Below, piece after piece: positions 1 to 9,839 of a DNA stretch of 64,000 bases. Position 1 is the first letter of the stretch. Every line of letters starts with the position of its first letter. Source of the stretch: Prorocentrum cordatum (lineage: Eukaryota; Sar; Dinophyceae; Prorocentrales; Prorocentraceae). Position numbers and translations under genes: made by a program. Location: NCBI GenBank assembly GCA_963575745.1, contig CAUYUJ010017833.1, positions 30,001-94,000 of the forward strand, in the 5' to 3' direction. The notes under the pieces are model-generated. The model was not told the origin of the DNA. It saw nothing but the letters and a program-made list of their open reading frames with translations, and searched no databases.

Positions 1-105
1 GATCGATCGTGAGTTCGATAGTAAGATCGATCGAGTGCGACGTTGGTCCCTTCCCCCCCCCCTCACCTCCTTATCACCCGAAAAGTGGTCGTATAGGTAT
101 GGCGT
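1..105 (-). repeat. Dispersed repeat, inverted relative to 44052-44200
   Basis: The reverse complement of this stretch matches 44052-44200. Both contain a CCTATACGACCAC motif, a GGGTGATAAGGAGG motif, a G-run, CCAACGT and then a run of GATCGAT-rich short repeats. The window starts inside the GATCGAT part, so the copy is truncated by the window edge. No coding potential is recognised. Confidence 0.7.
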
Positions 106-495
106 CGCGCGCGGCCTGCCCAGGTCACGCGGCGTGGGGAGTTGGATCCGCCCACAAAGGATCAACAGAGTCGCTCGGGGGCGGCCACGAAGGGCGGGGG
201 GGAGAGACGTTTGGGGCGAGACGAAGCGGGCAGTGCGCAGCACGCGTGGACAAGACGGGGCGCAGCGGCAAGCCGCAGCGGCGGCGCCGCGGTGGAGGAG
301 AGAGAGAGAGAGGGAGACAAAGCCAGCGAGGGCCCAGCCTAGGCAGATGCGGGGAAGAACACCCCCAGGGCGCGGAAAAGCGCGACGGACAGGTCCGTAG
401 GCGCGCGCGAGGGGGGCAGCGCAGAGACAGACCAAGGGGGCCAGGAAAGGCAACGCGGCGGCGGCGGGGCCTGAAGCGCTCGGACACACTCTCAC
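106..495. other. GC-rich stretch, no recognised gene
   Basis: The sequence is open in several frames only because it is purine- and GC-rich. The translations are Arg/Gly-rich and resemble no family. A short GAGAGA tract lies at 297-313. Nothing else is supported. Confidence 0.5.
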
Positions 496-518
496 CCACC
501 CACACACACACACATACA

Positions 519-557
<39 letters not shown>

Positions 558-576
558 GCACACACACACACATACA

Positions 577-617
<41 letters not shown>

Positions 618-666
618 GCACGCACGCACGCACGCACACGCACGCGCACGCGCACGCGCACGCGCA

Positions 667-710
<44 letters not shown>

Positions 711-734
711 ACACACACACACACACACGCGCGT
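496..734. repeat. (CA)n microsatellite with CACG/CACGCG interruptions
   Basis: About 240 bp of CA dinucleotide repeat. A middle part at about 613-670 is made of CACG and CACGCG variants. ORFs reading His-Thr or Cys-Val through it are artefacts of the repeat. Confidence 0.97.
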
Positions 735-944
735 TACCCTGCGACGCAGTGGTCCCCTCTGCATCAACTGACCAAAGCAGCTGGCCCAAATTAAAAGCTT
801 TTCTCCACATCATCTTGTTAGGGATGCCCAACTGGGAGCCGATCCGCGCGACGGGGTGCAGTGTAGATGATCGTGATCGAGGCCGCAAGGCTTGCCTCGT
901 CGCCGTCGCCGTCCCCGTCATCTTCGCATCCACGGCGATACCCT
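735..944. other. Unassigned sequence upstream of a relict spliced leader
   Basis: Complex sequence with no repeat and no family resemblance. It directly precedes the leader-like 19-mer at 945. Confidence 0.4.
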
Positions 945-963
945 CCGTGGCCATTCTGGCTCA
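945..963 (+). other. Relict dinoflagellate spliced leader (candidate)
   Basis: CCGTGGCCATTCTGGCTCA matches 17 of 19 positions of the dinoflagellate spliced-leader core CCGTAGCCATTTTGGCTCA; the two differences are transitions. In dinoflagellates, trans-spliced mRNAs can be reverse-transcribed into the genome and leave such relicts upstream of the retroposed gene. A chance match this good in both strands of 64 kb is roughly a one-in-a-thousand event by a simple equal-base estimate. No convincing gene follows within the next 250 bp, so the retroposed body is either decayed or unrecognised. Confidence 0.6.
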
Positions 964-1209
964 CCTCTGATTTCCACGTTCCAGTACCGATTGTCAGCCA
1001 ATGGCGAAAAGCGGAGCACCTTGTCTGGGCTCCGCGACCTGGCAGGTGAATTCAGCACGCCAGTGAACCGTCGCAATGTCGACCTCTCGAGCGCGGGCTT
1101 CGATGCTTTACGCGCCAATGGATGTTGCCTGGCCCGCGCAAGACCAACGACGGCGCGCCAATGACACGCGGTCCAACCACCGCTCCGTTCCCATCCCGCC
1201 GGTGTCTGG
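964..1209 (+). other. Possible decayed retroposed transcript, unassigned
   Basis: Complex sequence right after the leader-like motif. One plus frame stays open to about 1164 and reads like ordinary protein, with short segments such as NGEKRSTLSGLRDLAGEFS. I do not recognise a family. If the leader relict is real, this would be the 5' part of the retroposed mRNA. Confidence 0.25.
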
Positions 1210-1660
1210 AGCTCAGGGCGCGTGACTCGGCACAGGCACCGCAGGCACTTCAAATAATAAGGTGCAGGCATCGCCCCGTCATGGCGGCGCTATGGCGCGC
1301 ACCGCGGGCGCCGTCGCTTCATCGGCGCAGGCGCTGCTCATGACTGGGCACAGGCACCGCCGGCGCGTCAAACCATACGGTGCAGGCCTCGCCTCGCCAT
1401 CCAGTTGTCAGCGCAGGCACCTGGGAAGCAATCGACTTATCCGCGCGGGCGCTGGGCGCGGCTGGGCGGGGGCGCCGCGGGGGCCTCAAATACCAGGGCG
1501 CAGGCACCTCCTCGCCATCGCGCTGTTAGCGCAGGCGCCGCGGGCATTGGCGTTTAGCAGCGCAGGCACCGCACGATGTAAAGTGCAGGCGCATCCGGCA
1601 CGCCAAATTCACATTATAAAGTGAGGGCGTCGCCCTGTCGTCGCAGGCACCTGCGTAGGC
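1210..1660. repeat. Diverged tandem repeat, unit about 118 bp, about 3.5 copies
   Basis: The block CAAAnnnnnnnGGTGCAGGCnTCGCC recurs at about 1247, 1367, 1486 and 1601, a spacing of 115-120 bp. Each unit also carries GCGCAGGCGCTG or GCGCAGGCACC boxes. Copies are diverged by point changes and short indels. No gene is supported here. Confidence 0.7.
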
Positions 1661-1854
1661 ATGCAGGACCTTGTTTTCATCGGCACAGGCACGCCACCCC
1701 GCTTCGGGTTGTAGGATTATCCGCCACCGTGCCCACTGGCACGTTGAAGCGTGGAATAATGCGGAGGTCTGCCTGGTAGGGTTTCTGTTTAAGTCCACTA
1801 TGGGACCCCGCCCCCCCTACCAGCAGGTTCCTGCGTGCATCGCTCCTTCTTTCC

Positions 1855-2165
1855 GAGGCCACTTCCCTCGTGCCCGGTCGAGGATGATGCATTTCCAGCA
1901 TGGCAGCTACGGCTGAGACCTCCATGCCACGCGTGCCCGCTTAAGAATGGTGCACTTCCCGCCTGCCAACTAATGCCAGAAACCCCCTTCCACGCATGCG
2001 CCGTCGAGGATTGAACAACTCCCGGACGGCAGCTCCTGCCTGAACCCTCATTCCATGTGCGCTCGCTCCATGGTTGTGCACTACCCGCCAGGTTGCTAAA
2101 CTCCTAGGCCCCTCATCCCACGCGCACCCCCTCGAGGATCGTGCACGTCCCGCATTCCCAGGCGT
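1855..2165. repeat. Diverged tandem repeat, unit about 65 bp, about 5 copies
   Basis: Units begin with TTCCACGC-like blocks near 1862, 1922, 1988, 2051 and 2116. They share CGTGCCC, TCGAGGATnGTGCA and CTCCCGCC blocks at 60-66 bp spacing. This is an old minisatellite. Confidence 0.7.
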
Positions 2166-2813
2166 TGCTCCCAAGCGCTCCAGGGCCTGCCAAGCCACGA
2201 CCCATCGTGAAAAGCGATGGATGTGCGCCCCGAGCTTCCAGCACGGCCCGCGCAGGCCACCAAAGACGCCGAGATGGCCCCCAGGCGGCCGAATGTTGCC
2301 TCCAGACGGCCCAAAGATGCCACCACAGAGGGCCCGTCACAAGAGGACGTCCTCGGCCGTTTGGGCCCACGGCGATGGCGCCACGCGCTGCAGGGGGGCG
2401 CCTGCCCCCGAGAGGGCCGCGCCCCGCCCGAAGGTGCGTCCAGGGCGGCGCAGGCAGCCCGAGCACTGCCGCGGCTCGTCCCCGCCCGCAAGCGTCTTGA
2501 GCGCTGCGCGGTGACGGTGCTGCCCCCAGGACTTCAGTCGACCCGGATCACAAGGGCGCGCGATACGGATGCAAGGGCCTCGGAAGGCCATGCCGACAGC
2601 TCGCGGGCGCAGCGAAAGCGGCCAAAGATGGGCCGAAGAGGAAGTGCGCAAGGGCAACCTTGGGAAAGCTGCTCATCCTTACCGTGCGGGTTGACTGAAG
2701 CTGGACGACATGTCCGACAGCGATTGCCAGAGCTGGGATCTGCACCACGTGCCGACAGATTTAGCCAAGACGTGGGGGGGCGACTTCGACATCAGCACGT
2801 ACCCTCCCCAGGA
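2166..2813. other. Unassigned GC-rich sequence with a short GGCCCAAAGATG-type patch
   Basis: At 2265-2345 short units such as GATGGCCCCCAGGCGGCC and GACGGCCCAAAGATG resemble the GGCCCCAAGA minisatellite found repeatedly after 34 kb. The 264-residue plus ORF at 2217-3011 runs through this patch and the following 90-bp repeat. It shows no recognisable domain and is probably not a gene. Confidence 0.4.
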
Positions 2814-2993
2814 TGCCGACAGGCAAGGGCGGCACAGACGGCGTGCGCGGAAAGGGCGGCACGGCAGACAGCACGCATAGCAGGGACGACAATGGAGGCA
2901 AGCTGCCGACAGGCGAGGGCGGCAAAGAGGGCGCGCGGCAAGGGCAGCACAGCAGACAGCCCGCACAGCGAGGACGGCAAAGGAGGCAAGCCC
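2814..2993. repeat. 90-bp tandem duplication
   Basis: Two adjacent copies start with TGCCGACAGGC at 2814 and 2904. They share AGGGCGGCA, GGCAGACAGC and GGAGGCAAGC blocks in the same order. The copies are clearly diverged. Confidence 0.75.
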
Positions 2994-3044
2994 GGCAAAG
3001 ACGGGTTATGACGGCAAGAACTGCAACTCCGGCAGTATTGAGAT

Positions 3045-3127
3045 GAGGAGGAGGAGGAGGACGAGGAGGAGGACGAGGAGGAGGACGAGGAGGAGGACGA
3101 GGAGGAGGAGGAGGAGGAGGAGGAGGT
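3045..3127. repeat. (GAG)n microsatellite
   Basis: A GAGGAG/GACGAG trinucleotide run on the plus strand. It generates poly-Ser and poly-Arg artefact ORFs. Confidence 0.95.
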
Positions 3128-3231
3128 AGTCGTCGGGCGATCCCGTCTGAACGGAGGCATGCATCGCGGAGCCAGATCGATGAACATGAACCTGGCGCGA
3201 CCCCAATTAGAGGAAGCTTTCTACTGCATGG

Positions 3232-3305
3232 GCGGAGTGCTTGGCATTGCTCGGCATTGCTTGGCATTGCTTGGCGTTGCTTGGCGTTGCTTGGCATTGC
3301 TTGGG
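3232..3305. repeat. 10-bp minisatellite ATTGCTTGGC
   Basis: About seven consecutive copies of ATTGCTTGGC with single-base variants (ATTGCTCGGC, GTTGCTTGGC). Confidence 0.9.
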
Positions 3306-3490
3306 GGACCCCGGGAAGCGAGGAACACGAGGAACCCGAGGGACCCGAGCAACCCGGGGAACCCGGGGAACCCGAGGAACCCGAGGAACCCGAACCTGGG
3401 GAACCTGAGGAACCCGAGGAACCCGGAAAACCTGGGGAACCCGAGGAACCCGAGGAACCCGGAGAATCCGAGGACCCCGGGGAACCTCCG
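3306..3490. repeat. 9-bp minisatellite GGAACCCGA
   Basis: About 20 units of GGAACCCGA/GGAACCCGG. The 9-bp period keeps all three plus frames and some minus frames open, giving artefact ORFs (Asn-Pro-Arg, Glu-Glu-Pro, Gly-Phe-Leu). It follows the 10-bp array directly. Confidence 0.9.
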
Positions 3491-3639
3491 AGGAACGGGC
3501 AATGTAACCCCCCGCGGCACCAAGCTTTAACCAAGTAAGCATCCCTTAGGCAAGCCCCATTGGGGAACAACATGGGTTTCGCATTATCGCCTTGTCGGAT
3601 TTCGGGCAGCTCATCTAGACGGTTTCGATCAGAACCATC

Positions 3640-3796
3640 ATTATCATCAGCAGCATCATCATGAGCAGCATCAGCATCGTCATCATCTTTATCATCATCG
3701 TCAGCATCGTCATCATCATCGTCATCGTCGCCATCATCATCGTCGTCATCAGCTCACCACCGCCATTAGCATCCATCCTCATCATCACCATCATAA

Positions 3797-3865
<69 letters not shown>

Positions 3866-3899
3866 TATCAGCATCGTCATCCTCCTCATCATCATCATT

Positions 3900-3970
<71 letters not shown>

Positions 3971-4112
3971 AAACATCATCATCATCAGCAGCAGCAGCAT
4001 CATCAGTAGCATCGTCATCACCGTCATCAGCATAGTCATCATCACCATCATGACAATCATCGTGATCACCCCTATCATCCTCATAGTCATCATTATCCTC
4101 ATCACGGCTGTC
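3640..4112. repeat. (ATC)n microsatellite
   Basis: Pure ATC at about 3796-3970, with degenerate ATC/GTC units on both sides. It produces poly-Ser, poly-Ile, poly-Asp and poly-Met artefact ORFs. Confidence 0.97.
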
Positions 4113-4238
4113 CCAAGCCTGGCCGCCTCCCGTGTCCCCGTCGAACAGTCGCCACCCGGAACAGTGGGCTGGCACGGTGGTGGGACTCGCCGCAGGCAGC
4201 TGGACAAAAACTCAAGGGGACCGGGGGGCGGGGGTAGC

Positions 4239-4318
4239 AGGAGGAGGAGGAGGAAGTGGAGGAGGCGGAGGAGGCGGAGGAGGAGGAGGAGGAGGTGGAG
4301 GAGGAGGAGGAGGAGGGG
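4239..4318. repeat. (GGA)n microsatellite
   Basis: GGAGGA run with GGC/GGT interruptions on the plus strand. Confidence 0.95.
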
Positions 4319-5159
4319 TGGCGCACGAATCTGAGCATTGCAGCAGGGCCCCTGCCCCAAACGGGGCGTCGCGCCCTCTTGAGGGGTGGCGAGCGCAAGG
4401 CGGGCGGGGTCGGGGGGCGGGGGGGGCGGCGGACCCCCACTCCGCGAGGCCTCGAGGAGCCCGAGAGAGCCACGCAGGGCCGTGGCGGCGGAGGTTGGCG
4501 CACGCCCCACGCCGCGCGCAGGGGTAGGACAGAGAGGGCCCGCGCACTGGGCGGCGCATGAGCTCAAGTTGTTTTGACGCTATATAACGCGCGTTAACGT
4601 GGCTGGGTGGGTGGGTGGGTTCGCTGGCAGTCAGCACAACACCTTGCGTTGGCACTGAGAACAGCATACCTGAACGCTGAACGGCAGGCGCTGCCGCAAC
4701 GGGGGTGGGTGTAGCGGAGGGCGTTACGTTATCTACTGGGCGGGTGGGTGGGGGTTGGAGGCCACATAACTCGCGTTATGTGTTCGAGTAGAAAACTTCA
4801 GCTCCATCGGCATGAGTATATGTGAAGCGAAGGCCAAAACAAATGTACAATATGAAATTGCGAAGGTAAGCGCGCCGGAACACAGCCATTGCACATGGAC
4901 CAGAGAGAAGAAAATGCTTTATCTGGCCCATGGTGCGTCTGCGACAAGCATCGAAACAATGGCGGCACCGATAGTTGAAGTAAAATAGGAATGCGCCTGC
5001 AGTATGGATGACGACAGTGCAGGAACCGTCATGTGTGGTGCAAGCTGCATGGGGTGAGCGCGCGTTGCGCGACTCACAGCACAGCAATAGAAAGACGCGG
5101 AGTGAGGCCCCAGGCTCGAAGAGGGACGGAAAGGGGGTTGGAACGAGGAGCAGGGGCGA
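4319..5159. other. Unassigned stretch with two G-tract clusters and a hairpin
   Basis: G-runs at 4600-4622 and 4738-4757 each contain four or more closely spaced GGG tracts and lie just downstream of GCGTTAACGT and GCGTTACGTTA. At 4764-4783 CACATAA and TTATGTG flank CTCGCG as a perfect 7-bp-arm hairpin. A 217-residue minus ORF (5429-4776) has no recognisable domain and covers part of the adjacent satellite. I do not call a gene. Confidence 0.45.
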
Positions 5160-6375
5160 AGGTCTCATCTGATCTGAATTGAACGTCACTCCGCTGGACC
5201 TCCCAGGAGACAGCAAAATTAAGGACAGTTCCGCAGCTCTCAACAACAGCAACGGCGAGGTGTCATCTGATCTGAATGGGACGTCATCCCGCTCGACTTC
5301 CGAGGGGCTGCGACTCAGCCCCCAGCAACGGAGAGGTCTCAACCTTATCTGCACGATGACGACATAACTCCGCTGGACGTTGCAGGCGCCCCCCAAAGTG
5401 TCGACAGTTTCGCAGTTCGCAGCATCCAAGGCTGGCGAGGTCTAGCCTGAGTCCGCATACGACATCACCCCGCTGGTCCGCAGCAGCCATCGAAAGTGGC
5501 GACATCTTCGCAGATCACATCCCGCCCCCAGGAGGGACCCACTATGCTGGACCCCCCAGCAACCCTTGAAAGTCGCAGATCGCAGCCACCCAGGAATGGC
5601 GAGGTAGAATCTGGATCTGCGGAAGCAATCAACCCACTATGCTCGACCCCCGGCAGCCCTCGAACGTGGCGACGGCGTCGCAGATCGCAGCCCACCAGGG
5701 ACGGCGAGGTATAATTCCTGATCTGCGGAGGCCACCCACTACGCTGCACCCCATTGCAGCCCTCGAAAGTGGCGACGGGCTCGCAGATCGCAGCCCCCCA
5801 GAGATGGCGAGGTCGAATCAGGATTTGCCTGGGCCACCCACTATGCTGGACCCCCCAGTAGCCCTCGAAAGTGGCGACGGGCTCGCAGATCGCAGCCCCC
5901 CAGAGCTGGCGAGGTCGAATCTGGATCTGCCCAGACAGGCCATCCACTACGCTGGACCCCCCAGCAGCCCTCGAAAGTGGCGACGGGTTCGCAGATCGCA
6001 GCCCCCCAGGGATGGCGAGGTCGAATCTGGACCTGCCCAGGCCACTCACTATGCTGGACCCCCGAGCAGCCCTCCAAAGTGGCGACGGGCTCGCAGATTG
6101 TACTGCAGCCCCCTAGAGATGTCGAGGTTGATGCTGGACGTGCGGGGGGCCACCCAGTATGCTCGACCCCCCAGCAGCCCTCGAAAGTGGCGACGGGCTC
6201 GCAGATCGCAGCCACCCAGAGATGGCGAGGTCGGCGCTGAACGCGCGGGGGGCCACACACCGTGCTCGACCCCCCGGCAGCCCCTGGACGTGGCGGCAGC
6301 GTCGCAGATCGCAGTCCCACCCAGAGATGGCGAGGTAGAATTCCTGATCTGCGGAGGCCACCCACCATCCCACTA
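5160..6375. repeat. Satellite, unit about 101 bp, about 12 copies
   Basis: The block GCCCTCGAAAGTGGCGACGG is followed by CTCGCAGATCGCAGCC, then GATGGCGAGGTCGAAT, then CCACCCACTATGCTGGACC. It recurs at about 5486, 5560, 5660, 5758, 5859, 5967, 6067, 6177 and 6279. More degraded units extend back to about 5160. The long ORFs on both strands (up to 291 residues) simply repeat the unit and carry no domain. Confidence 0.9.
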
Positions 6376-6585
6376 TGCTGGACCCGTCGCCCCCCCCTTA
6401 CCCCCCCGCCCCCCCCCCCGCCGCAAGCATGGCGAGCATAGGCAGGAGACAAGCAGGGAGCAGGCGGCGTGAGACGAGGAGAGAAGAGAGGAGGAGAGAA
6501 GAGAGAGAAGCGGGAAGAGGAGGAGGCGGACGAGGAGGGGGAGGAGGAGGAGGACGACGACGAGGAGGACGACGAGGAGTGAACG
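6376..6585. repeat. C-tract followed by degenerate GAG/GGA array
   Basis: Poly-C runs at about 6385-6420 are followed from about 6455 by GAGGAGAGAAGAG and GGAGGAGGACGA repeats. Confidence 0.85.
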
Positions 6586-6672
6586 TACCTTGAGGCGGCC
6601 ACGTCTGTCAGCCCAGCCCACGCGCAAGCCTGCCTAGATAGTGAGGCAAGGCGTGAGACGGCAGACAGCGGA

Positions 6673-7485
6673 TCAACGCCACAGGAGTGATTTCGCTGCG
6701 GCCATCGCTGCAGCAATATTTGCTGGCGACGGCGCGGCGCGTTGCTTCATTTTGTTGTACATGTGGAAAGCAAGCGCAACCCTGCGAATCGTCTGCCGCA
6801 ACGAGAGGTCGCTGGCAGGTTCGGATGGGTACGCTGCTGCAGGGCCTAAGCCCCACGATGTATATGTGCTAAGGAGCGGAGCGGGGTCGGGGGACCAGAG
6901 GAGGCTCAGGAGGACGGAGCAGGAGAGGTAGTGGGGAAAAGAATCGGGTGCGTTCGGGCAACCGAATACACACGAGCGCTGGGCTAGTACATGCATGCGG
7001 TGTGTGGCCGTCCACCCGCCACTGAGCGTTTTGAAAACCGCCCAGCGCCAGCTGGGGCGGACATCTCCAAGCGCTTTCGCGAGAGTAGTCCAGCGGGTGG
7101 CGAGCTCAGGGGGCGGCGGCGTATTCTGAAGGCCCCACGCTGCAAGGCGTTTCGTGAGGGTGACTGTGAACGGCGAAGAGAAAAAGGCACGCTGCAGCGC
7201 GAGTGCGACCGCCCTCTGTACCTTCGGGCGACGCGGCGGGTCGGCGTCGGGTGCCTCTCGAATTTCAGCTCGTGCGGCGCGGTTCGCCAGGGCCACGGCT
7301 GCTGCGGTAAATGGCGAGACACGCTGCCCGCTAGACAAGGCATGGTAGAATTGCACGATGGACGAGGCCTCTTCCCAGAAGGGGGGGGGACCAGCGCCCA
7401 GCTTCCCACCGAGGGAAGGATTGGATCGTGCTCTCCTCCCAGGCGGTGTCTCGCAGGCGGTGGAGGAACGGTTCCCATTCTCCAC
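6673..7485 (-). pseudogene. LINE (non-LTR retrotransposon) ORF2 C-terminal fragment
   Basis: A 270-residue frame reads like the region downstream of the reverse-transcriptase domain in dinoflagellate and other eukaryotic LINEs. Residues 145-165 give SWRWAVFKTLSGGW followed by THRMH. A zinc-knuckle follows with Cys172, Cys176, His185 and Cys189 (CVFGC...PHYLSC), the CCHC arrangement of the zf-RVT type. The RT palm and fingers motifs are absent: upstream on the minus strand the sequence runs into GAG/CTC and ATC arrays at 7488-8376, so the copy is 5'-truncated as LINE insertions usually are. The start shown is only the first Met in the frame, not a real start. It is not expected to make a functional enzyme. 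Confidence 0.7.
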
Positions 7486-7487
7486 TG

Positions 7488-7627
7488 AGTGTGAGGAGGA
7501 CGACGAGGAGGAGAAGGAGGAGGGGGAGGAGAGACGCGCCCGTGATGCTCCCCAGCTGTTTGGTATGATTAAGAACTAACCTTCTTCTCCACCTCCTCCT
7601 CCTCCTCCTCCTCCTCCTCGTCGTCAC
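7488..7627. repeat. GAG array and CTC array in inverted orientation
   Basis: GAGGAGGACGAC-type repeats at 7489-7533 and CTCCTCCTC repeats at 7581-7625 are separated by about 47 bp, so they could fold back on each other. Confidence 0.85.
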
Positions 7628-8033
7628 TATCACCATCACCCCTCATCAGCATCCTCCCGCATCATCCCTCTGCCAAGTTCCTCATGTACCTCATGTTTCT
7701 CCTCATTGTCCTCCGCCTCCTCATCATCACCACCACCACCCCTCCATCCATCAATCCATCCCTCCCTCCCTACCTCTTCCTGCTGCTCGTCTTCCTCCTC
7801 CCTATCCTTCTCGATTACAATCCTAGCTCATCCCCATCTGCCTCGCCACTCGTTGTCCTGATCTTCCTCATCCAACTCCTCCTCCTCCTCCTCAGCATCA
7901 TCAACATTACCGGTATACTCATCATCACCGTCATCAACTACAACATCATCATCACCACCATCATCACCAGCATCACCGTCATACTCATATTCACCATCAT
8001 CACCATCATCATCAGCATCATCAGCAGCAGCAC

Positions 8034-8116
<83 letters not shown>

Positions 8117-8324
8117 ACAGCAGCATCATCATCAGCACCATCCTCATCAGCATCATCATCAGCATCAGCATCAGCATCAACCTCATCATCACCATCATCA
8201 TCAGCATCATCATCAGCATCATCAGCATCATCATCGTCATCATCATCAGCATCATCATATCCTCAGCAGCATCATCAGCATCAGCATCAGCATCAGCATC
8301 AGCATCAGCATCATCATCAGCATC

Positions 8325-8373
<49 letters not shown>

Positions 8374-8376
8374 CGA
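7628..8376. repeat. (ATC)n microsatellite, long
   Basis: Degenerate CTC/ATC units are followed by long ATC tracts (8034-8113, 8325-8372) with CAGCAT and CAGCAG interruptions. Long Ile, Ser and Met ORFs are artefacts. Confidence 0.97.
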
Positions 8377-8394
8377 CCATAGTTTTGGCTCGAG
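8377..8394 (+). other. Relict spliced leader upstream of the alveolin-like gene (candidate)
   Basis: CCATAGTTTTGGCTCGAG aligns with the dinoflagellate spliced leader with a 3-nt gap (CCA missing after the TAG) and two substitutions, 16 of 18 aligned bases. It abuts the ATC array on its left and the reading frame of the alveolin-like gene on its right. That is the position expected of a leader carried in by mRNA retroposition. The gap makes it weaker than the copy at 945. Confidence 0.45.
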
Positions 8395-8395
8395 A

Positions 8396-9839
8396 GTGGT
8401 GGGACTTTCTCGCGCTGGGACTATGCGCGCCCTGACTGATGGGGCGCGCGCACAGGAGGCGGCTCGCCGCGGCGCGGCTGCCCATGCACGAGAGCTTGGC
8501 CCCAGCGCCGCCCGCCGACGGCGGCGTCAGGCCGGACGGCTCCACGCCCGCTGGTCGGCCGAGGCGCTGCTGCGCGAGACTGCGCGCGAGGCGCACTTCT
8601 GGCGGCGGCGCTCAGAGGCCCTGGCGGACGAGCAGGAGCTGACGCTGGCGGCGCAGGACACTGCTGCCGCCCTGGGGGCGCGGGCCGTGGCCGCGGCCAT
8701 CGCGGTCGCCACCTGCGCCGCGGGCGGAGCGCCTCGCCAGGCGCCTCGCAGCTCGGACTCCGTGAACGGGTTCGAGGAGTCTTTCGAGGCGATCGAGGAC
8801 GAGCAGCTCCCGCAGCTGGCGACCGAGGCCCGCGAGCAGGTCGCGGAGGCGAGGATTTTGCCGAGCAGGCCGTCGAGGCTTCCATGGTGCGTGACGCGGA
8901 AAGCGTCGTCGAGCTGCGGGCCCAGGAGACGATCGTGGAGATGCCGACAGCGCTGCAGGTGGAGCAGCCCGTGGAGGTGCCGCAGGCCCTCCTGGCGGAG
9001 TCCCAGGCGGCCCGCCCCGAGTTCCCGTACATCGACAGGGAGGTACCCCCCCGTGCGGATCGTGGAGGTGCCGCAGGTCATGTACGAGGAGGCCGTCGAG
9101 GCTACCATTGTGCACAACGTGGAGGCCGCCTTCGAGCCGCGAGCCCAGGAGAGGCTCGTGGAGGTGCCCATAGCGCTGCAGGCGGAGCAGCCCGTGGTAG
9201 TGCCACAGGAGGCCCCCGCGAGGACCGAGGTCCGCAATCAGTTCCACCCTAGCGCCAGGCAGCGCGCGGGGATCGCGCTCGCGGCGCTGCTGGGCCTGCC
9301 TCTGCGACTGGCGGAGGCCTTGGAGGCGCTGGCGCGCGCGGCCTGGAGCGGCGGGGGGCCCCTCTCCGCCCTGCCCGAGGCTGTCGTGGCCATCGGCGCC
9401 AGGATCGGCGGCAGCCTGCGCAGGCGCTGCACGCGGCGCAGCTCGTCGCCCTGGAGCGGGAGCTCGGCGTAGCTCGGCGCGGACTCCGAGGCCGCCCCAG
9501 CGCCGAAGCCCACCGTGGAGCTCGCCTTGGAGCTGGGTCCCTACGCGAAGCTGCCCGCCCAGGAGACGGAGATCACCGTCGTGGTACTGCCCGTCACGGA
9601 GCGAGACTGCGTCGGCCTCGGAGGGGGAGCCCCAGGCCCTGGAGCGGGCGACCGCCGAGCCGCCCGAGGGGAAGGTCGCGGAGCCCGAGCCCTCGGCTGA
9701 GCTCGCGAGCGTCGGTGCGGCTCCAGCAGCAACGGCGGAGGCCGAGGAGTCTCCCTGGACCGCGCGGTGCCCGCTCGGCCACCGCCTCAAGACGAGGGAC
9801 GGCCGAGCGGCGCCGTGCGCCGTGTGCCGCGCACGCTGA
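8396..9839 (+). pseudogene. Alveolin-like (IMC) repeat protein, frameshifted
   Basis: Alveolins are cortical cytoskeleton proteins of alveolates, marked by Val/Pro/Glu-rich repeats. A helical Arg/Ala-rich N-terminus (about 8423-8840; for example ARWSAEALLRETAREAHFW) is followed by two homologous repeats of about 55 residues. The first, at about 8854-9046, holds AQETIVEMPTALQVEQP and VEVPQ. The second, at about 9050-9230, holds RIVEVPQVMYEEAVEAT, AQERLVEVP and ALQAEQP. They are in different frames: a 1-nt loss near 8848 and an extra C in the seven-C run at about 9045 account for the switches. Further shifts near 9415 and 9610 and a TAG at 9470 are needed to reach a plausible third repeat (about 9515-9600) and a C-terminal Cys/His cluster (CPLGH at about 9769, then CAVC) ending at TGA 9837-9839. 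The many indels suggest a pseudogene, possibly retroposed given the leader relict at 8377; sequencing error or introns are alternatives. Confidence 0.55.

Noticed and set aside
9-794. 261-residue plus ORF
   Set aside because: Half is the CA array (His-Thr). The rest is unstructured GC-rich sequence.
5841-6716. 291-residue minus ORF
   Set aside because: Repeats the 101-bp satellite, and its N-terminal part lies in a GGA array.
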